NCBI GenBank assembly: GCA_963920705.1
Contig: CAWUCO010000268.1
Location: 248,001 to 312,000 of the forward strand
Source: Odiellus spinosus
Lineage: Eukaryota; Arthropoda; Arachnida; Opiliones; Phalangiidae
DNA: 64,000 bases
Direction of reading: 5' to 3'
Under the pieces are notes generated by a model. The model saw nothing but the letters and a program-made list of their open reading frames with translations, was not told where the DNA came from and searched no databases. The translations under genes were made by a program, and so were the position numbers. Positions 1 to 14,656 of the stretch are shown here, in pieces (the first letter of the stretch is position 1; every line of letters starts with the position of its first letter).

Positions 1-106
1 TAAATCGTTTAAAAATCAAAAGTTTTGTGTCCATTTTAATCCAATAATCTTGGATTTTTAAGTGTTTTTGCTTAATTTTAACCAATTTTATATTTGTCAC
101 AATTTT

Positions 107-1255
107 GCAATTTAGACAAAACCAAAGTCATTCAAAAGAGCAATTAATGGACAGTCTAAATAACAAGAGTTTTCAAAAATCCGTTGAAAAACAAGAAAAA
201 TATGGCCAATTCAAGAAATCATAGAATATCAAAATAGTCAAATTTCAGATTTTAAAAATTCGCTTTTTGATATTAGATGCTTTTTGAATTGTCCATATTT
301 TACATGTTTTTCAACGGATTTTCCAAAACTCTTGTTTTTTAGATAGACCAATATTTGCTCTTTCGAGTAGTCTTAATTTTGTCTAAATCGCTTAAAAATC
401 AAAAGTTTTGTGTCCATTTGAATCCAATAATCTTGGATTTTTAAGTGTTTTTGCTTTATTTTAACCAATTTTATATTTGTCACACTTTTGTAATTTAGAC
501 AAAACCAAAGTCATTCGAAAGAGCAATTAATGGACAGTCTAAATAACAAGAGTTTTCAAAAATCCGTTGAAAAACAAGAAAAATATGGCCAATTCAAGAA
601 ATCATACAATATCAAAATAGTCAAATTTCAGATTTTCAAAATTCGATTTTTGATATTAGATGCTTTTTGAATTGTCCATATTTTCCATGTTTTTCAACGG
701 ATTTTCCAAAACTCTTATTTTTTAGATAGACCAATATTTGCTCTTTCGAGTGGTCTTAATTTTGTCTAAATCGCTTAAAAATCAAAAGTTTTGTGTCCAT
801 TTTAATCCAATAATCTTGGATTTTTAAGTGTTTTTGCTTAATTTTAACCAATTTTATATTTGTCACAATTTTGCAATTTAGACAAAACCAAAGTCATTCA
901 AAAGAGCAATTAATGGACAGTCTAAATAACAAGAGTTTTCAAAAATCCGTTGAAAAACAAGAAAAATATGGCCAATTCAAGAAATCATAGAATATCAAAA
1001 TAGTCAAATTTCAGATTTTAAAAATTCGCTTTTTGATATTAGATGCTTTTTGAATTGTCCATATTTTCCATGTTTTTCAACGGATTTTCCAAAACTCTTG
1101 TTTTTTAGAGAGACCAATATTTGCTCTATCGAGTAGTCTTAATTTTGTCTAAATCGCTTAAAAATCAAAAGTTTTGTGTCCATTTGAATCCAATAATCTT
1201 GGATTTTTAAGTGTTTTTGCTTTATTTTAACCAATTTTATATTTGCCACAATTTT
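107..1255 (+). repeat. Alternating monomers near the left edge
   Basis: The monomers beginning at 107 and 873 share TCATTCAAAAGAG and an in-frame TAG (AATCATAGAAT), with TTAAAA in the loop and GAGTAG in the right arm. The monomer between them (490) has TCATTCGAAAGAG, TAC and TTCAAA. This suggests a 766-bp two-monomer unit that fades after about 1.25 kb. The monomer at 488 also begins TTTTGTAATTTAG instead of TTTTGCAATTTAG, which closes its frame. Confidence 0.6.
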
Positions 1256-4200
1256 GCAATTTAGACAAAACCAAAGTCATTCGAAAGAGCAATTAATGGA
1301 CAGTCTAAATAACAAGAGTTTTCAAAAATCCGTTGAAAAACAAGAAAAATATGGCCAATTCAAGAAATCATACAATATCAAAATAGTCAAATTTCAGATT
1401 TTCAAAATTCGCTTTTTGATATTAGATGTTTTTTGAATTGTCCATATTTTCCATGTTTTTCAACGGATTTTCCAAAACTCTTGATTTTCAGATAGACCAA
1501 TATTTGCTCTTTCGCGTGGTCTTAATTTTGTCTATATCGCTTAAAAATCAAAAGTTTTGTGTCCATTTTAATCCAATAATCTTGGATTTTTAAGTGTTTT
1601 TGCTTTATTTTAACCAATTTTATATTTGTCACAATTTTGCAATTTAGACAAAACCAAAGTCATTCGAAAGAGCAATTAATGGACAGTCTAAATAACAAGA
1701 GTTTTCAAAAATCCGTTGAAAAACAAGAAAAATGTGGCCAATTCAAGAAATCATACAATATCAAAATAGTCAAATTTCAGATTTTCAAAATTCGCTTTTT
1801 GATATTAGATGTTTTTTGAATTGTCCATATTTTCCATGTTTTTCAACGGATTTTCCAAAACTCTTGATTTTCAGATAGACCAATATTTGCTCTTTCGCGT
1901 GGTCTTAATTTTGTCTAAATCGCTAAAAAATCAAAAGTTTTGTGTCCATTTTAATCCAATAATCTTGGATTTTTAAGTGTTTTTGCTTTATTTTAACCAA
2001 TTTTATATTTGTCACAATTTTGCAATTTAGACAAAACCAAAGTCATTCGAAAGAGCAATTAATGGACAGTCTAAATAACAAGAGTTTTCAAAAATCCGTT
2101 GAAAAACAAGAAAAATGTGGCCAATTCAAGAAATCATACAATATCAAAATAGTCAAATTTCAGATTTTAAGAATTCGCTTTTTGATATTAGATGCTTTTT
2201 GAATTGTCCATATTTTCCATGTTTTTCAACGGATTTTCCAAAACTCTTGTTTTTTAGATAGACCAATATTTGCTCTTTCGAGTGGTCTTAATTTTGTCTA
2301 AATCGCTTAAAAATCAAAAGTTTTGTGTCCATTTTAATCCGATAATCTTGGATTTTTAAGTGTTTTTGCTTTATTTTAACCAATTTTATATTTGTCATAA
2401 TTTTGCAATTTAGACAAAACCAAAGTCATTCGAAAGAGCAATTAATGGACAGTCTAAATAACAAGAGTTTTCAAAAATCCGTTGAAAAACAAGAAAAATA
2501 TGGCCAATTCAAGAAATCATACAATATCAAAATAGTCAAATTTCAGATTTTCAAAATTCGCTTTTTGATATTAGATGTTTTTTGAATTGTCCATATTTTC
2601 CATGTTTTTCAACGGATTTTCCAAAACTCTTGATTTTCAGATAGACCAATATTTGCTCTTTCGAGTGGTCTTAATTTTGTCTAAATCGCTTAAAAATCAA
2701 AAGTTTTGTGTCCATTTTAATCCGATAATCTTGGATTTTTAAGTGTTTTTGCTTTATTTTAACCAATTTTATATTTGTCACAATTTTGCAATTTAGACAA
2801 AACCAAAGTCATTCGAAAGAGCAATTAATGGACAGTCTAAATAACAAGAGTTTTCAAAAATCCGTTGAAAAACAAGAAAAATATGGCCAATTCAAGAAAT
2901 CATACAATATCAAAATAGTCAAATTTCAGATTTTCAAAATTCGCTTTTTGATATTAGATGTTTTTTGAATTGTCCATATTTTCCATGTTTTTCAACGGAT
3001 TTTCCAAAACTCTTGATTTTCAGATAGACCAATATTTGCTCTTTCGCGTGGTCTTAATTTTGTCTAAATCGCTTAAAAATCATAAGTTTTGTGTCCATTT
3101 TAATCCAATAATCTTGGATTTTTAAGTGTTTTTGCTTTATTTTAACCAATTTTATATTTGTCACAATTTTGCAATTTAGACAAAACCAAAGTCATTCGAA
3201 AGAGCAATTAATGGACAGTCTAAATAACAAGAGTTTTCAAAAATCCGTTGAAAAACAAGAAAAATGTGGCCAATTCAAGAAATCATACAATATCAAAATA
3301 GTCAAATTTCAGATTTTAAGAATTCGCTTTTTGATATTAGATGCTTTTTGAATTGTCCATATTTTCCATGTTTTTCAACGGATTTTCCAAAACTCTTGTT
3401 TTTTAGATAGACCAATATTTGCTCTTTCGAGTGGTCTTAATTTTGTCTAAATCGCTTAAAAATCAAAAGTTTTGTGTCCATTTTAATCCAATAATCTTGG
3501 ATTTTTAAGTGTTTTTGCTTTATTTTAACCAATTTTATATTTGTCACAATTTTGCAATTTAGACAAAACCAAAGTCATTCGAAAGAGCAATTAATGGACA
3601 GTCTAAATAACAAGAGTTTTCAAAAATCCGTTGAAAAACAAGAAAAATGTGGCCAATTCAAGAAATCATACAATATCAAAATAGTCAAATTTCAGATTTT
3701 AAAAATTCGCTTTTTGATATTAGATGTTTTTTGAATTGTCCATATTTTCCATGTTTTTCAACGGATTTTCCAAAACTCTTGATTTTCAGATAGACCAATA
3801 TTTGCTCTTTCGCGTGGTCTTAATTTTGTCTAAATCGCTTAAAAATCAAAAGTTTTGTGTCCATTTTAATCCAATAATCTTGGATTTTTAAGTGTTTTTG
3901 CTTTATTTTAACCAATTTTATATTTGTCACAATTTTGCAATTTAGACAAAACCAAAGTCATTCGAAAGAGCAATTAATGGACAGTCTAAATAACAAGAGT
4001 TTTCAAAAATCCGTTGAAAAACAAGAAAAATGTGGCCAATTCAAGAAATCATACAATATCAAAATAGTCAAATTTCAGATTTTAAGAATTCGCTTTTTGA
4101 TATTAGATGCTTTTTGAATTGTCCATATTTTCCATGTTTTTCAACGGATTTTCCAAAACTCTTGTTTTTTAGATAGACCAATATTTGCTCTTTCGAGTGG

Positions 4201-5851
4201 TCTTAATTTTGTCTAAATCGCTTAAAAATCAAAAGTTTTGTGTCCATTTGAATCCCATAATCTTGGATTTTTAAGTGTTTTTGCTTTATTTTAACCAATT
4301 TTATATTTGTCACAATTTTGCAATTTAGACAAAACCAAAGTCATTCGAAAGAGCAATTAATGGACAGTCTAAATAGCAAGAGTTTTCAAAAATCCGTTGA
4401 AAAACAAGAAAAATATGGCCAATTCAACAAATCATACAATATCAAAATAGTCAAATTTCAGATTTTAAAAATTCGCTTTTTGATATTAGATGTTTTTTGA
4501 ATTGTCCATATTTTCCATGTTTTTCAACGGATTTTCCAAAACTCTTGATTTTCAGATAGACCAATATTTGCTCTTTCGAGTGGTCTTAATTTTGTCTAAA
4601 TCGCTTAAAAATCAAAAGTTTTGTGTCCATTTTAATCCAATAATCTTGGATTTTTAAGTGTTTTTGCTTTATTTTAACCAATTTTATATTTGTCACAATT
4701 TTGCAATTTAGACAAAACCAAAGTCATTCGAAAGAGCAATTAATGGACAGTCTAAATAACAAGAGTTTTCAAAAATCCGTTGAAAAACAAGAAAAATGTG
4801 GCCAATTCAAGAAATCATACAATATCAAAATAGTCAAATTTCAGATTTTAAAAATTCGCTTTTTGATATTAGATGCTTTTTGAATTGTCCATATTTTCCA
4901 TGTTTTTCAACGGATTTTCCAAAACTCTTGATTTTCAGATAGACCAATATTTGCTCTTTCGCGTTGTCTTAATTTTGTCTAAATCGCTTAAAAATCAAAA
5001 GTTTTGTGTCCATTTTAATCCAATAATCTTGGATTTTTAAGTGTTTTTGCTTTATTTTAACCAATTTTATATTTGTCACAATTTTTCAATTTAGACAAAA
5101 CCAAAGTCATTCGAAAGAGCAATTAATGGACAGTCTAAATAACAAGAGTTTTCAAAAATCCGTTGAAAAACAAGAAAAATGTGGCCAATTCAAGAAATCA
5201 TACAATATCAAAATAGTCAAATTTCAGATTTTAAGAATTCGCTTTTTGATATTAGATGTTTTTTGAATTGTCCATATTTTCCATGTTTTTCAACGGATTT
5301 TCCAAAACTCTTGATTTTCAGATAGACCAATATTTGCTCTTTCGCGTGGTCTTAATTTTGTCTAAATCGCTTAAAAATCAAAAGTTTTGTGTCCATTTTA
5401 ATCCAATAATCTTGGATTTTTAAGTGTTTTTGCTTTATTTTAACCAATTTTATATTTGTCACAATTTTGCAATTTAGACAAAACCAAAGTCATTCGAAAG
5501 AGCAATTAATGGACAGTCTAAATAACAAGAGTTTTCAAAAATCCGTTGAAAAACAAGAAAAATGTGGCCAATTCAAGAAATCATACAATATCAAAATAGT
5601 CAAATTTCAGATTTTAAGAATTCGCTTTTTGATATTAGATGCTTTTTGAATTGTCCATATTTTCCATGTTTTTCAACGGATTTTCCAAAACTCTTGTTTT
5701 TTAGATAGACCAATATTTGCTCTTTCGAGTGGTCTTAATTTTGTCTAAATCGCTTAAAAATCAAAAGTTTTGTGTCCATTTGAATCCAATAATCTTGGAT
5801 TTTTAAGTGTTTTTGCTTTATTTTAACCAATTTTATATTTGTCACAATTTT

Positions 5852-8800
5852 GCAATTTAGACAAAACCAAAGTCATTCGAAAGAGCAATTAATGGACAGT
5901 CTAAATAACAAGAGTTTTCAAAAATCCGTTGAAAAACAAGAAAAATGTGGCCAATTCAAGAAATCATACAATATCAAAATAGTCAAATTTCAGATTTTAA
6001 AAATTCGCTTTTTGATATTAGATGCTTTTTGAATTGTCCATATTTTCCATGTTTTTCAACGGATTTTCCAAAACTCTTGTTTTTTAGATAGACCAATATT
6101 TGCTCTTTCGAGTGGTCTTAATTTTGTCTAAATCGCTTAAAAATCAAAAGTTTTGTGTCCATTTTAATCCAATAGTCTTGGATTTTTAAGTGTTTTTGCT
6201 TAATTTTAACCAATTTTATATTTGTCACAATTTTGCAATTTAGACAAAACCAAAGTCATTCGAAAGAGCAATTAATGGACAGTCTAAATAACAAGAGTTT
6301 TCAAAAATCCGTTGAAAAACAAGAAAAATATGGCCAATTCAAGAAATCATACAATATCAAAATAGTCAAATTTCAGATTTTAAAAATTCGCTTTTTGATA
6401 TTAGATGCTTTTTGAATTGTCCATATTTTCCATGTTTTTCAACGGATTTTCCAAAGCTCTTGTTTTTTAGATAGACCAATATTTGCTCTTTTGAGTGGTC
6501 TTAATTTTGTCTAAATCGCTTAAAAATCAAAAGTTTTGTGTCCATTTTAATCCGATAATCTTGGATTTTTTAGTGTTTTTGCTTTATTTTAACCAATTTT
6601 ATATTTGTCACAATTTTGCAATTTAGACAAAACCAAAGTCATTCGAAAGAGCAATTAATGGACAGTCTAAATAACAAGAGTTTTCAAAAATCCGTTGAAA
6701 AACTAGAAAAATATGGCCAATTCAAGAAATCATACAATATCAAAATAGTCAAATTTCAGATTTTCAAAATTCGCTTTTTGATATTAGATGTTTTTTGAAT
6801 TGTCCATATTTTCCATGTTTTTCAACGGATTTTCCAAAACTCTTGATTTTCAGATAGACCAATATTTGCTCTTTCGCGTGGTCTTAATTTTGTCTAAATC
6901 GCTTAAAAATCAAAAGTTTTGTGTCCATTTGAATCCAATAATCTTGGATTTTTAAGTGTTTTTGCTTTATTTTAACCAATTTTATATTTGTCACAATTTT
7001 GCAATTTAGACAAAACCAAAGTCATTCGAAAGAGCAATTAATGGACAGTCTAAATAACAAGAGTTTTCAAAAATCCGTTGAAAAACAAGAAAAATGTGGC
7101 CAATTCAAGAAATCATACAATATCAAAATAGTCAAATTTCAGATTTTAAGAATTCGCTTTTTGATATTAGATGCTTTTTGAATTGTCCATATTTTCCATG
7201 TTTTTCAACGGATTTTCCAAAACTCTTGTTTTTTAGATAGACCAATATTTGCTCTTTCGAGTGATCTTAATTTTGTCTAAATCGCTTAAAAATCAAAAGT
7301 TTTGTGTCCATTTTAATCCAATAGTCTTGGATTTTTAAGTGTTTTTGCTTAATTTTAACCAATTTTATATTTGTCACAATTTTGCAATTTAGACAAAACC
7401 AAAGTCATTCGAAAGAGCAATTAATGGACAGTCTAAATAACAAGAGTTTTCAAAAATCCGTTGAAAAACAAGAAAAATATGGCCAATTCAAGAAATCATA
7501 CAATATCAAAATAGTCAAATTTCAGATTTTAAAAATTCGCTTTTTGATATTAGATGCTTTTTGAATTGTCCATATTTTCCATGTTTTTCAACGGATTTTC
7601 CAAAGCTCTTGTTTTTTAGATAGACCAATATTTGCTCTTTTGAGTGGTCTTAATTTTGTCTAAATCGCTTAAAAATCAAAAGTTTTGTGTCCATTTTAAT
7701 CCGATAATCTTGGATTTTTAAGTGTTTTTGCTTTATTTTAACCAATTTTATATTTGTCACAATTTTGCAATTTAGACAAAACCAAAGTCATTCGAAAGAG
7801 CAATTAATGGACAGTCTAAATAGCAAGAGTTTTCAAAAATCCGTTGAAAAACTAGAAAAATATGGCCAATTCAACAAATCATACAATATCAAAATAGTCG
7901 AATTTCAGATTTTAAAAATTCGCTTTTTGATATTAGATGTTTTTTGAATTGTCCATATTTTCCATGTTTTTCAACGGATTTTCCAAAACTCTTGATTTTC
8001 AGATAGACCAATATTTGCTCTTTCGAGTGGTCTTAATTTTGTCTAAATCGCTTAAAAATCAAAAGTTTTGTGTCCATTTTAATCCAATAATCTTGGATTT
8101 TTAAGTGTTTTTGCTTTATTTTAACCAATTTTATATTTGTCACAATTTTGCAATTTAGACAAAACCAAAGTCATTCGAAAGAGCAATTAATGGACAGTCT
8201 AAATAACAAGAGTTTTCAAAAATCCGTTGAAAAACAAGAAAAATGTGGCCAATTCAAGAAATCATACAATATCAAAATAGTCAAATTTCAGATTTTAAAA
8301 ATTCGCTTTTTGATATTAGATGCTTTTTGAATTGTCCATATTTTCCATGTTTTTCAACGGATTTTCCAAAACTCTTGTTTTTTAGATAGACAATATTTGC
8401 TCTTTCGAGTGGTCTTAATTTTGTCTAAATCGCTTAAAAATCAAAAGTTTTGTGTCCATTTTAATCCAATAGTCTTGGATTTTTAAGTGTTTTTGCTTAA
8501 TTTTAACCAATTTTATATTTGTCACAATTTTGCAATTTAGACAAAACCAAAGTCATTCGAAAGAGCAATTAATGGACAGTCTAAATAACAAGAGTTTTCA
8601 AAAATCCGTTGAAAAACAAGAAAAATATGGCCAATTCAAGAAATCATACAATATCAAAATAGTCAAATTTCAGATTTTAAAAATTCGCTTTTTGATATTA
8701 GATGCTTTTTGAATTGTCCATATTTTCCATGTTTTTCAACGGATTTTCCAAAGCTCTTGTTTTTTAGATAGACCAATATTTGCTCTTTTGAGTGGTCTTA

Positions 8801-9297
8801 ATTTTGTCTAAATCGCTTAAAAATCAAAAGTTTTGTGTCCATTTTAATCCGATAATCTTGGATTTTTAAGTGTTTTTGCTTTATTTTAACCAATTTTATA
8901 TTTGTCACAATTTTGCAATTTAGACAAAACCAAAGTCATTCGAAAGAGCAATTAATGGACAGTCTAAATAGCAAGAGTTTTCAAAAATCCGTTGAAAAAC
9001 TAGAAAAATATGGCCAATTCAACAAATCATACAATATCAAAATAGTCAAATTTCAGATTTTAAAAATTCGCTTTTTGATATTAGATGTTTTTTGAATTGT
9101 CCATATTTTCCATGTTTTTCAACGGATTTTCCAAAACTCTTGATTTTCAGATAGACCAATATTTGCTCTTTCGAGTGGTCTTAATTTTGTCTAAATCGCT
9201 TAAAAATCAAAAGTTTTGTGTCCATTTTAATCCAATAATCTTGGATTTTTAAGTGTTTTTGCTTTATTTTAACCAATTTTATATTTGTCACAATTTT
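5852..9297 (+). repeat. Trimeric higher-order repeat, three copies
   Basis: Three successive three-monomer blocks (5852-7000, 7001-8149, 8150-9297) repeat the same order. The first monomer is TGT/GCT type with CCAATAGTC and GCTTAATTTT in the linker. The second is TAT/GCT type with AAAGCTCTTG in the right arm, TTTTGAGTGG and CCGATAATC. The third has CTAGAA in place of CAAGAA and ends GTT. The third block is one base shorter because TAGATAGACAATAT lacks a C near 8390. Similar triplets recur at 10830-11978 and 12744-13891. Confidence 0.85.
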
Positions 9298-12200
9298 GCA
9301 ATTTAGACAAAACCAAAGTCATTCGAAAGAGCAATTAATGGACAGTCTAAATAACAAGAGTTTTCAAAAATCCGTTGAAAAACAAGAAAAATGTGGCCAA
9401 TTCAAGAAATCATACAATATCAAAATAGTCAAATTTCAGATTTTAAAAATTCGCTTTTTGATATTAGATGCTTTTTGAATTGTCCATATTTTCCATGTTT
9501 TTCAACGGATTTTCCAAAGCTCTTGTTTTTTAGATAGACCAATATTTGCTCTTTTGAGTGGTCTTAATTTTGTCTAAATCGCTTAAAAATCAAAAGTTTT
9601 GTGTCCATTTGAATCCAATAATCTTGGATTTTTAAGTGTTTTTGCTTTATTTTAACCAATTTTATATTTGTCACAATTTTGCAATTTAGACAAAACCAAA
9701 GTCATTCGAAAGAGCAATTAATGGACAGTCTAAATAGCAAGAGTTTTCAAAAATCCGTTGAAAAACAAGAAAAATATGGCCAATTCAACAAATCATACAA
9801 TATCAAAATAGTCAAATTTCAGATTTTAAAAATTCGCTTTTTGATATTAGATGTTTTTTGAATTGGCTATATTTTCCATGTTTTTCAACGGATTTTCCAA
9901 AACTCTTGTTTTTTAGATAGACCAATATTTGCTCTTTCGAGTGGTCTTAATTTTGTCTAAATCGCTTAAAAATCAAAAGTTTTGTGTCCATTTGAATCCA
10001 ATAATCTTGGATTTTTAAGTGTTTTTGCTTTATTTTAACCAATTTTATATTTGTCACAATTTTGCAATTTAGACAAAACCAAAGTCATTCGAAAGAGCAA
10101 TTAATGGACAGTCTAAATAGCAAGAGTTTTCAAAAATCCGTTGAAAAACAAGAAAAATATGGCCAATTCAACAAATCATACAATATCAAAATAGTCAAAT
10201 TTCAGATTTTAAAAATTCGCTTTTTGATATTAGATGTTTTTTGAATTGTCCATATTTTCCATGTTTTTCAACGGATTTTCCAAAACTCTTGATTTTCAGA
10301 TAGACCAATATTTGCTCTTTCGAGTGGTCTTAATTTTGTCTAAATCGCTTAAAAATCAAAAGTTTTGTGTCCATTTTAATCCAATAATCTTGGATTTTTA
10401 AGTGTTTTTGCTTTATTTTAACCAATTTTATATTTGTCACAATTTTGCAATTTAGACAAAACCAAAGTCATTCGAAAGAGCAATTAATGGACAGTCTAAA
10501 TAACAAGAGTTTTCAAAAATCCGTTGAAAAACAAGAAAAATGTGGCCAATTCAAGAAATCATACAATATCAAAATAGTCAAATTTCAGATTTTAAAAATT
10601 CGCTTTTTGATATTAGATGTTTTTTGAATTGTCCATATTTTCCATGTTTTTCAACGGACTTTCCAAAACTCTTGATTTTCAGATAGACCAATATTTGCTC
10701 TTTCGAGTGGTCTTAATTTTGTCTAAATCGCTTAAAAATCAAAAGTTTTGTGTCCATTTTAATCCAATAATCTTGGATTTTTAAGTGTTTTTGCTTTATT
10801 TTAACCAATTTTATATTTGTCACAATTTTGCACTTTAGACAAAACCAAAGTCATTCGAAAGAGCAATTAATGGACAGTCTAAATAACAAGAGTTTTCAAA
10901 AATCCGTTGAAAAACAAGAAAAATGTGGCCAATTCAAGAAATCATACAATATCAAAATAGTCAAATTTCAGATTTTAAAAATTCGCTTTTTGATATTAGA
11001 TGCTTTTTGAATTGTCCATATTTTCCATGTTTTTCAACGGATTTTCCAAAACTCTTGTTTTTTAGATAGACCAATATTTGCTCTTTCGAGTGGTCTTAAT
11101 TTTGTCTAAATCGCTTAAAAATCAAAAGTTTTGTGTCCAATTTAATCCAATAGTCTTGGATTTTTAAGTGTTTTTGCTTAATTTTAACCAATTTTATATT
11201 TGTCACAATTTTGCAATTTAGACAAAACCAAAGTCATTCGAAAGAGCAATTAATGGACAGTCTAAATAACAAGAGTTTTCAAAAATCCGTTGAAAAACAA
11301 GAAAAATATGGCCAATTCAAGAAATCATACAATATCAAAATAGTCAAATTTCAGATTTTAAAAATTCGCTTTTTGATATTAGATGCTTTTTGAATTGTCC
11401 ATATTTTCCATGTTTTTCAACGGATTTTCCAAAGCTCTTGTTTTTTAGATAGACCAATATTTGCTCTTTCGAGTGGTCTTAATTTTGTCTAAATCGCTTA
11501 AAAATCAAAAGTTTTGTGTCCATTTTAATCCGATAATCTTGGATTTTTAAGTGTTTTTGCTTTATTTTAACCAATTTTATATTTGTCACAATTTTGCAAT
11601 TTAGACAAAACCAAAGTCATTCGAAAGAGCAATTAATGGACAGTCTAAATAACAAGAGTTTTCAAAAATCCGTTGAAAAACTAGAAAAATATGGCCAGTT
11701 CAAGAAATCATACTATATCAAAATAGTCAAATTTCAGATTTTCAAAATTCGCTTTTTGATATTAGATGTTTTTTGAATTGTCCATATTTTCCATGTTTTT
11801 CAACGGATTTTCCAAAACTCTTGATTTTCAGATAGACCAATATTTGCTCTTTCGCGTGGTCTTAATTTTGTCTAAATCGCTTAAAAATCAAAAGTTTTGT
11901 GTCCATTTTAATCCAATAATCTTGGATTTTTAAGTGTTTTTGCTTTATTTGAACCAATTTTATATTTGTCACAATTTTGCAATTTAGACAAAACCAAAGT
12001 CATTCGAAAGAGCAATTAATGGACAGTCTAAATAGCAAGAGTTTTCAAAAATCCGTTGAAAAACAAGAAAAATATGGCCAATTCAACAAATCATACAATA
12101 TCAAAATAGTCAAATTTCAGATTTTAAAAATTCGCTTTTTGATATTAGATGTTTTTTGAATTGTCCATATTTTCCATGTTTTTCAACGGATTTTCCAAAA

Positions 12201-14656
12201 CTCTTGTTTTTTAGATAGACCAATATTTGCTCTTTTGAGTGGTCTTAATTTTGTCTAAATCGCTTAAAAATCAAAAGTTTGTGTCCATTTTAATCCGATA
12301 ATCTTGGATTTTTAAGTGTTTTTGCTTTATTTTAACCAATTTTATATTTGTCACAATTTTGCAATTTAGACAAAACCAAAGTCATTCGAAAGAGCAATTA
12401 ATGGACAGTCTAAATAACAAGAGTTTTCAAAAATCCGTTGAAAAACAAGAAAAATATGGCCAATTCAAGAAATCATACAATATCAAAATAGTCAAATTTC
12501 AGATTTTCAAAATTCGCTTTTTGATATTACATGTTTTTTGAATTGTCCATATTTTCCATGTTTTTCAACGGATTTTCCAAAACTCTTGATTTTCAGATAG
12601 ACCAATATTTGCTCTTTCGAGTGGTCTTAATTTTGTCTAAATCGCTTAAAAATCAAAAGTTTTGTGTCCATTTTAATCCAATAATCTTGGATTTTTAAGT
12701 GTTTTTGCTTTATTTTAACCAATTTTATATTTGTCACAATTTTGCAATTTAGACAAAACCAAAGTCATTCGAAAGAGCAATTAATGTACAGTCTAAATAA
12801 CAAGAGTTTTCAAAAATCCGTTGAAAAACAAGAAAAATGTGGCCAATTCAAGAAATCATACAATATCAAAATAGTCAAATTTCAGATTTTAAAAATTCGC
12901 TTTTTGATATTAGATGCTTTTTGAATTGTCCATATTTTCCATGTTTTTCAACGGATTTTCCAAAACTCTTGTTTTTTAGATAGACCAATATTTGCTCTTT
13001 CGAGTGGTCTTAATTTTGTCTAAATCGCTTAAAAATCAAAAGTTTTGTGTCCATTTTAATCCAATAATCTTGGATTTTTAAGTGTTTTTGCTTAATTTTA
13101 ACCAATTTTATATTTGTCACAATTTTGCAATTTAGACAAAACCAAAGTCATTCGAAAGAGCAATTAATGGACAGTCTAAATAACAAGAGTTTTCAAAAAT
13201 CCGTTGAAAAACAAGAAAAATATGGCCAATTCAAGAAATCATACATTATCAAAATAGTCAAATTTCAGATTTTAAAAATTCGCTTTTTGATATTAGATGC
13301 TTTTTGAATTGTCCATATTTTCCATGTTTTTCAACGGATTTTCCAAAACTCTTGTTTTTTAGATAGACCAATATTTGCTCTTTTGAGTGGTCTTAATTTT
13401 GTCTAAATCGCTTAAAAATCAAAAGTTTGTGTCCATTTTAATCCGATAATCTTGGATTTTTAAGTGTTTTTGCTTTATTTTAACCAATTTTATATTTGTC
13501 ACAATTTTGCAATTTAGACAAAACCAAAGTCATTCGAAAGAGCAATTAATGGACAGTCTAAATAACAAGAGTTTTCAAAAATCCGTTGAAAAACAAGAAA
13601 AATATGGCCAATTCAAGAAATCATACAATATCAAAATAGTCAAATTTCAGATTTTCAAAATTCGCTTTTTGATATTAGATGTTTTTTGAATTGTCCATAT
13701 TTTCCATGTTTTTCAACGGATTTTCCAAAACTCTTGATTTTCAGATAGACCAATATTTGCTCTTTCGAGTGGTCTTAATTTTGTCTAAATCGCTTAAAAA
13801 TCAAAAGTTTTGTGTCCATTTTAATCCAATAATCTTGGATTTTTAAGTGTTTTTGCTTTATTTTAACCAATTTTATATTTGTCACAATTTTGCAATTTAG
13901 ACAAAACCAAAGTCATTCGAAAGAGCAATTAATGGACAGTCTAAATAGCAAGAGTTTTCAAAAATCCGTTAAAAAACAAGAAAAATATGGCCAATTCAAC
14001 AAATCATACAATATCAAAATAGTCAAATTTCAGATTTTAAAAATTGGCTTTTTGATATTAGATGTTTTTTGAATTGTCCATATTTTCCATGTTTTTCAAC
14101 GGATTTTCCAAAACTCGTGATTTTCAGATAGACCAATATTTGCTCTTTCGAGTGATCTTAATTTTGTCTAAATCGCTTAAAAATCAAAAGTTTTGTGTCC
14201 ATTTTAATCCAATAATCTTGGATTTTTAAGTGTTTTTGCTTTATTTTAACCAATTTTATATTTGTCACAATTTTGCAATTTAGACAAAAACAAAGTCATT
14301 CGAAAGAGCAATTAATGGACAGTCTAAATAACAAGAGTTTTCAAAAATCCGTTGAAAAACAAGAAAAATGTGGCCAATTCAAGAAATCATACAATATAAA
14401 AATAGTCAAATTTCAGATTTTAAAAATTCGCTTTTTGATATTAGATGCTTTTTGAATTGTCCATATTTTCCATGTTTTTCAACGGATTTTCCAAAACTCT
14501 TGTTTTTTAGATAGACCAATATTTGCTCTTTCGAGGGTCTTAATTTTGTCTAAATCGCTTAAAAATCAAAAGTTTTGTGTCCATTTGAATCCAATAATCT
14601 TGGATTTTTAAGTGTTTTTGCTTTATTTTAACCAATTTTATATTTGTCACAATTTT

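Noticed and set aside
2165-2175. GAATTC sites as functional boundaries
   Set aside because: They arise from a single loop substitution (TTAAGAATTCGC) found in scattered monomers and do not coincide with higher-order repeat borders.
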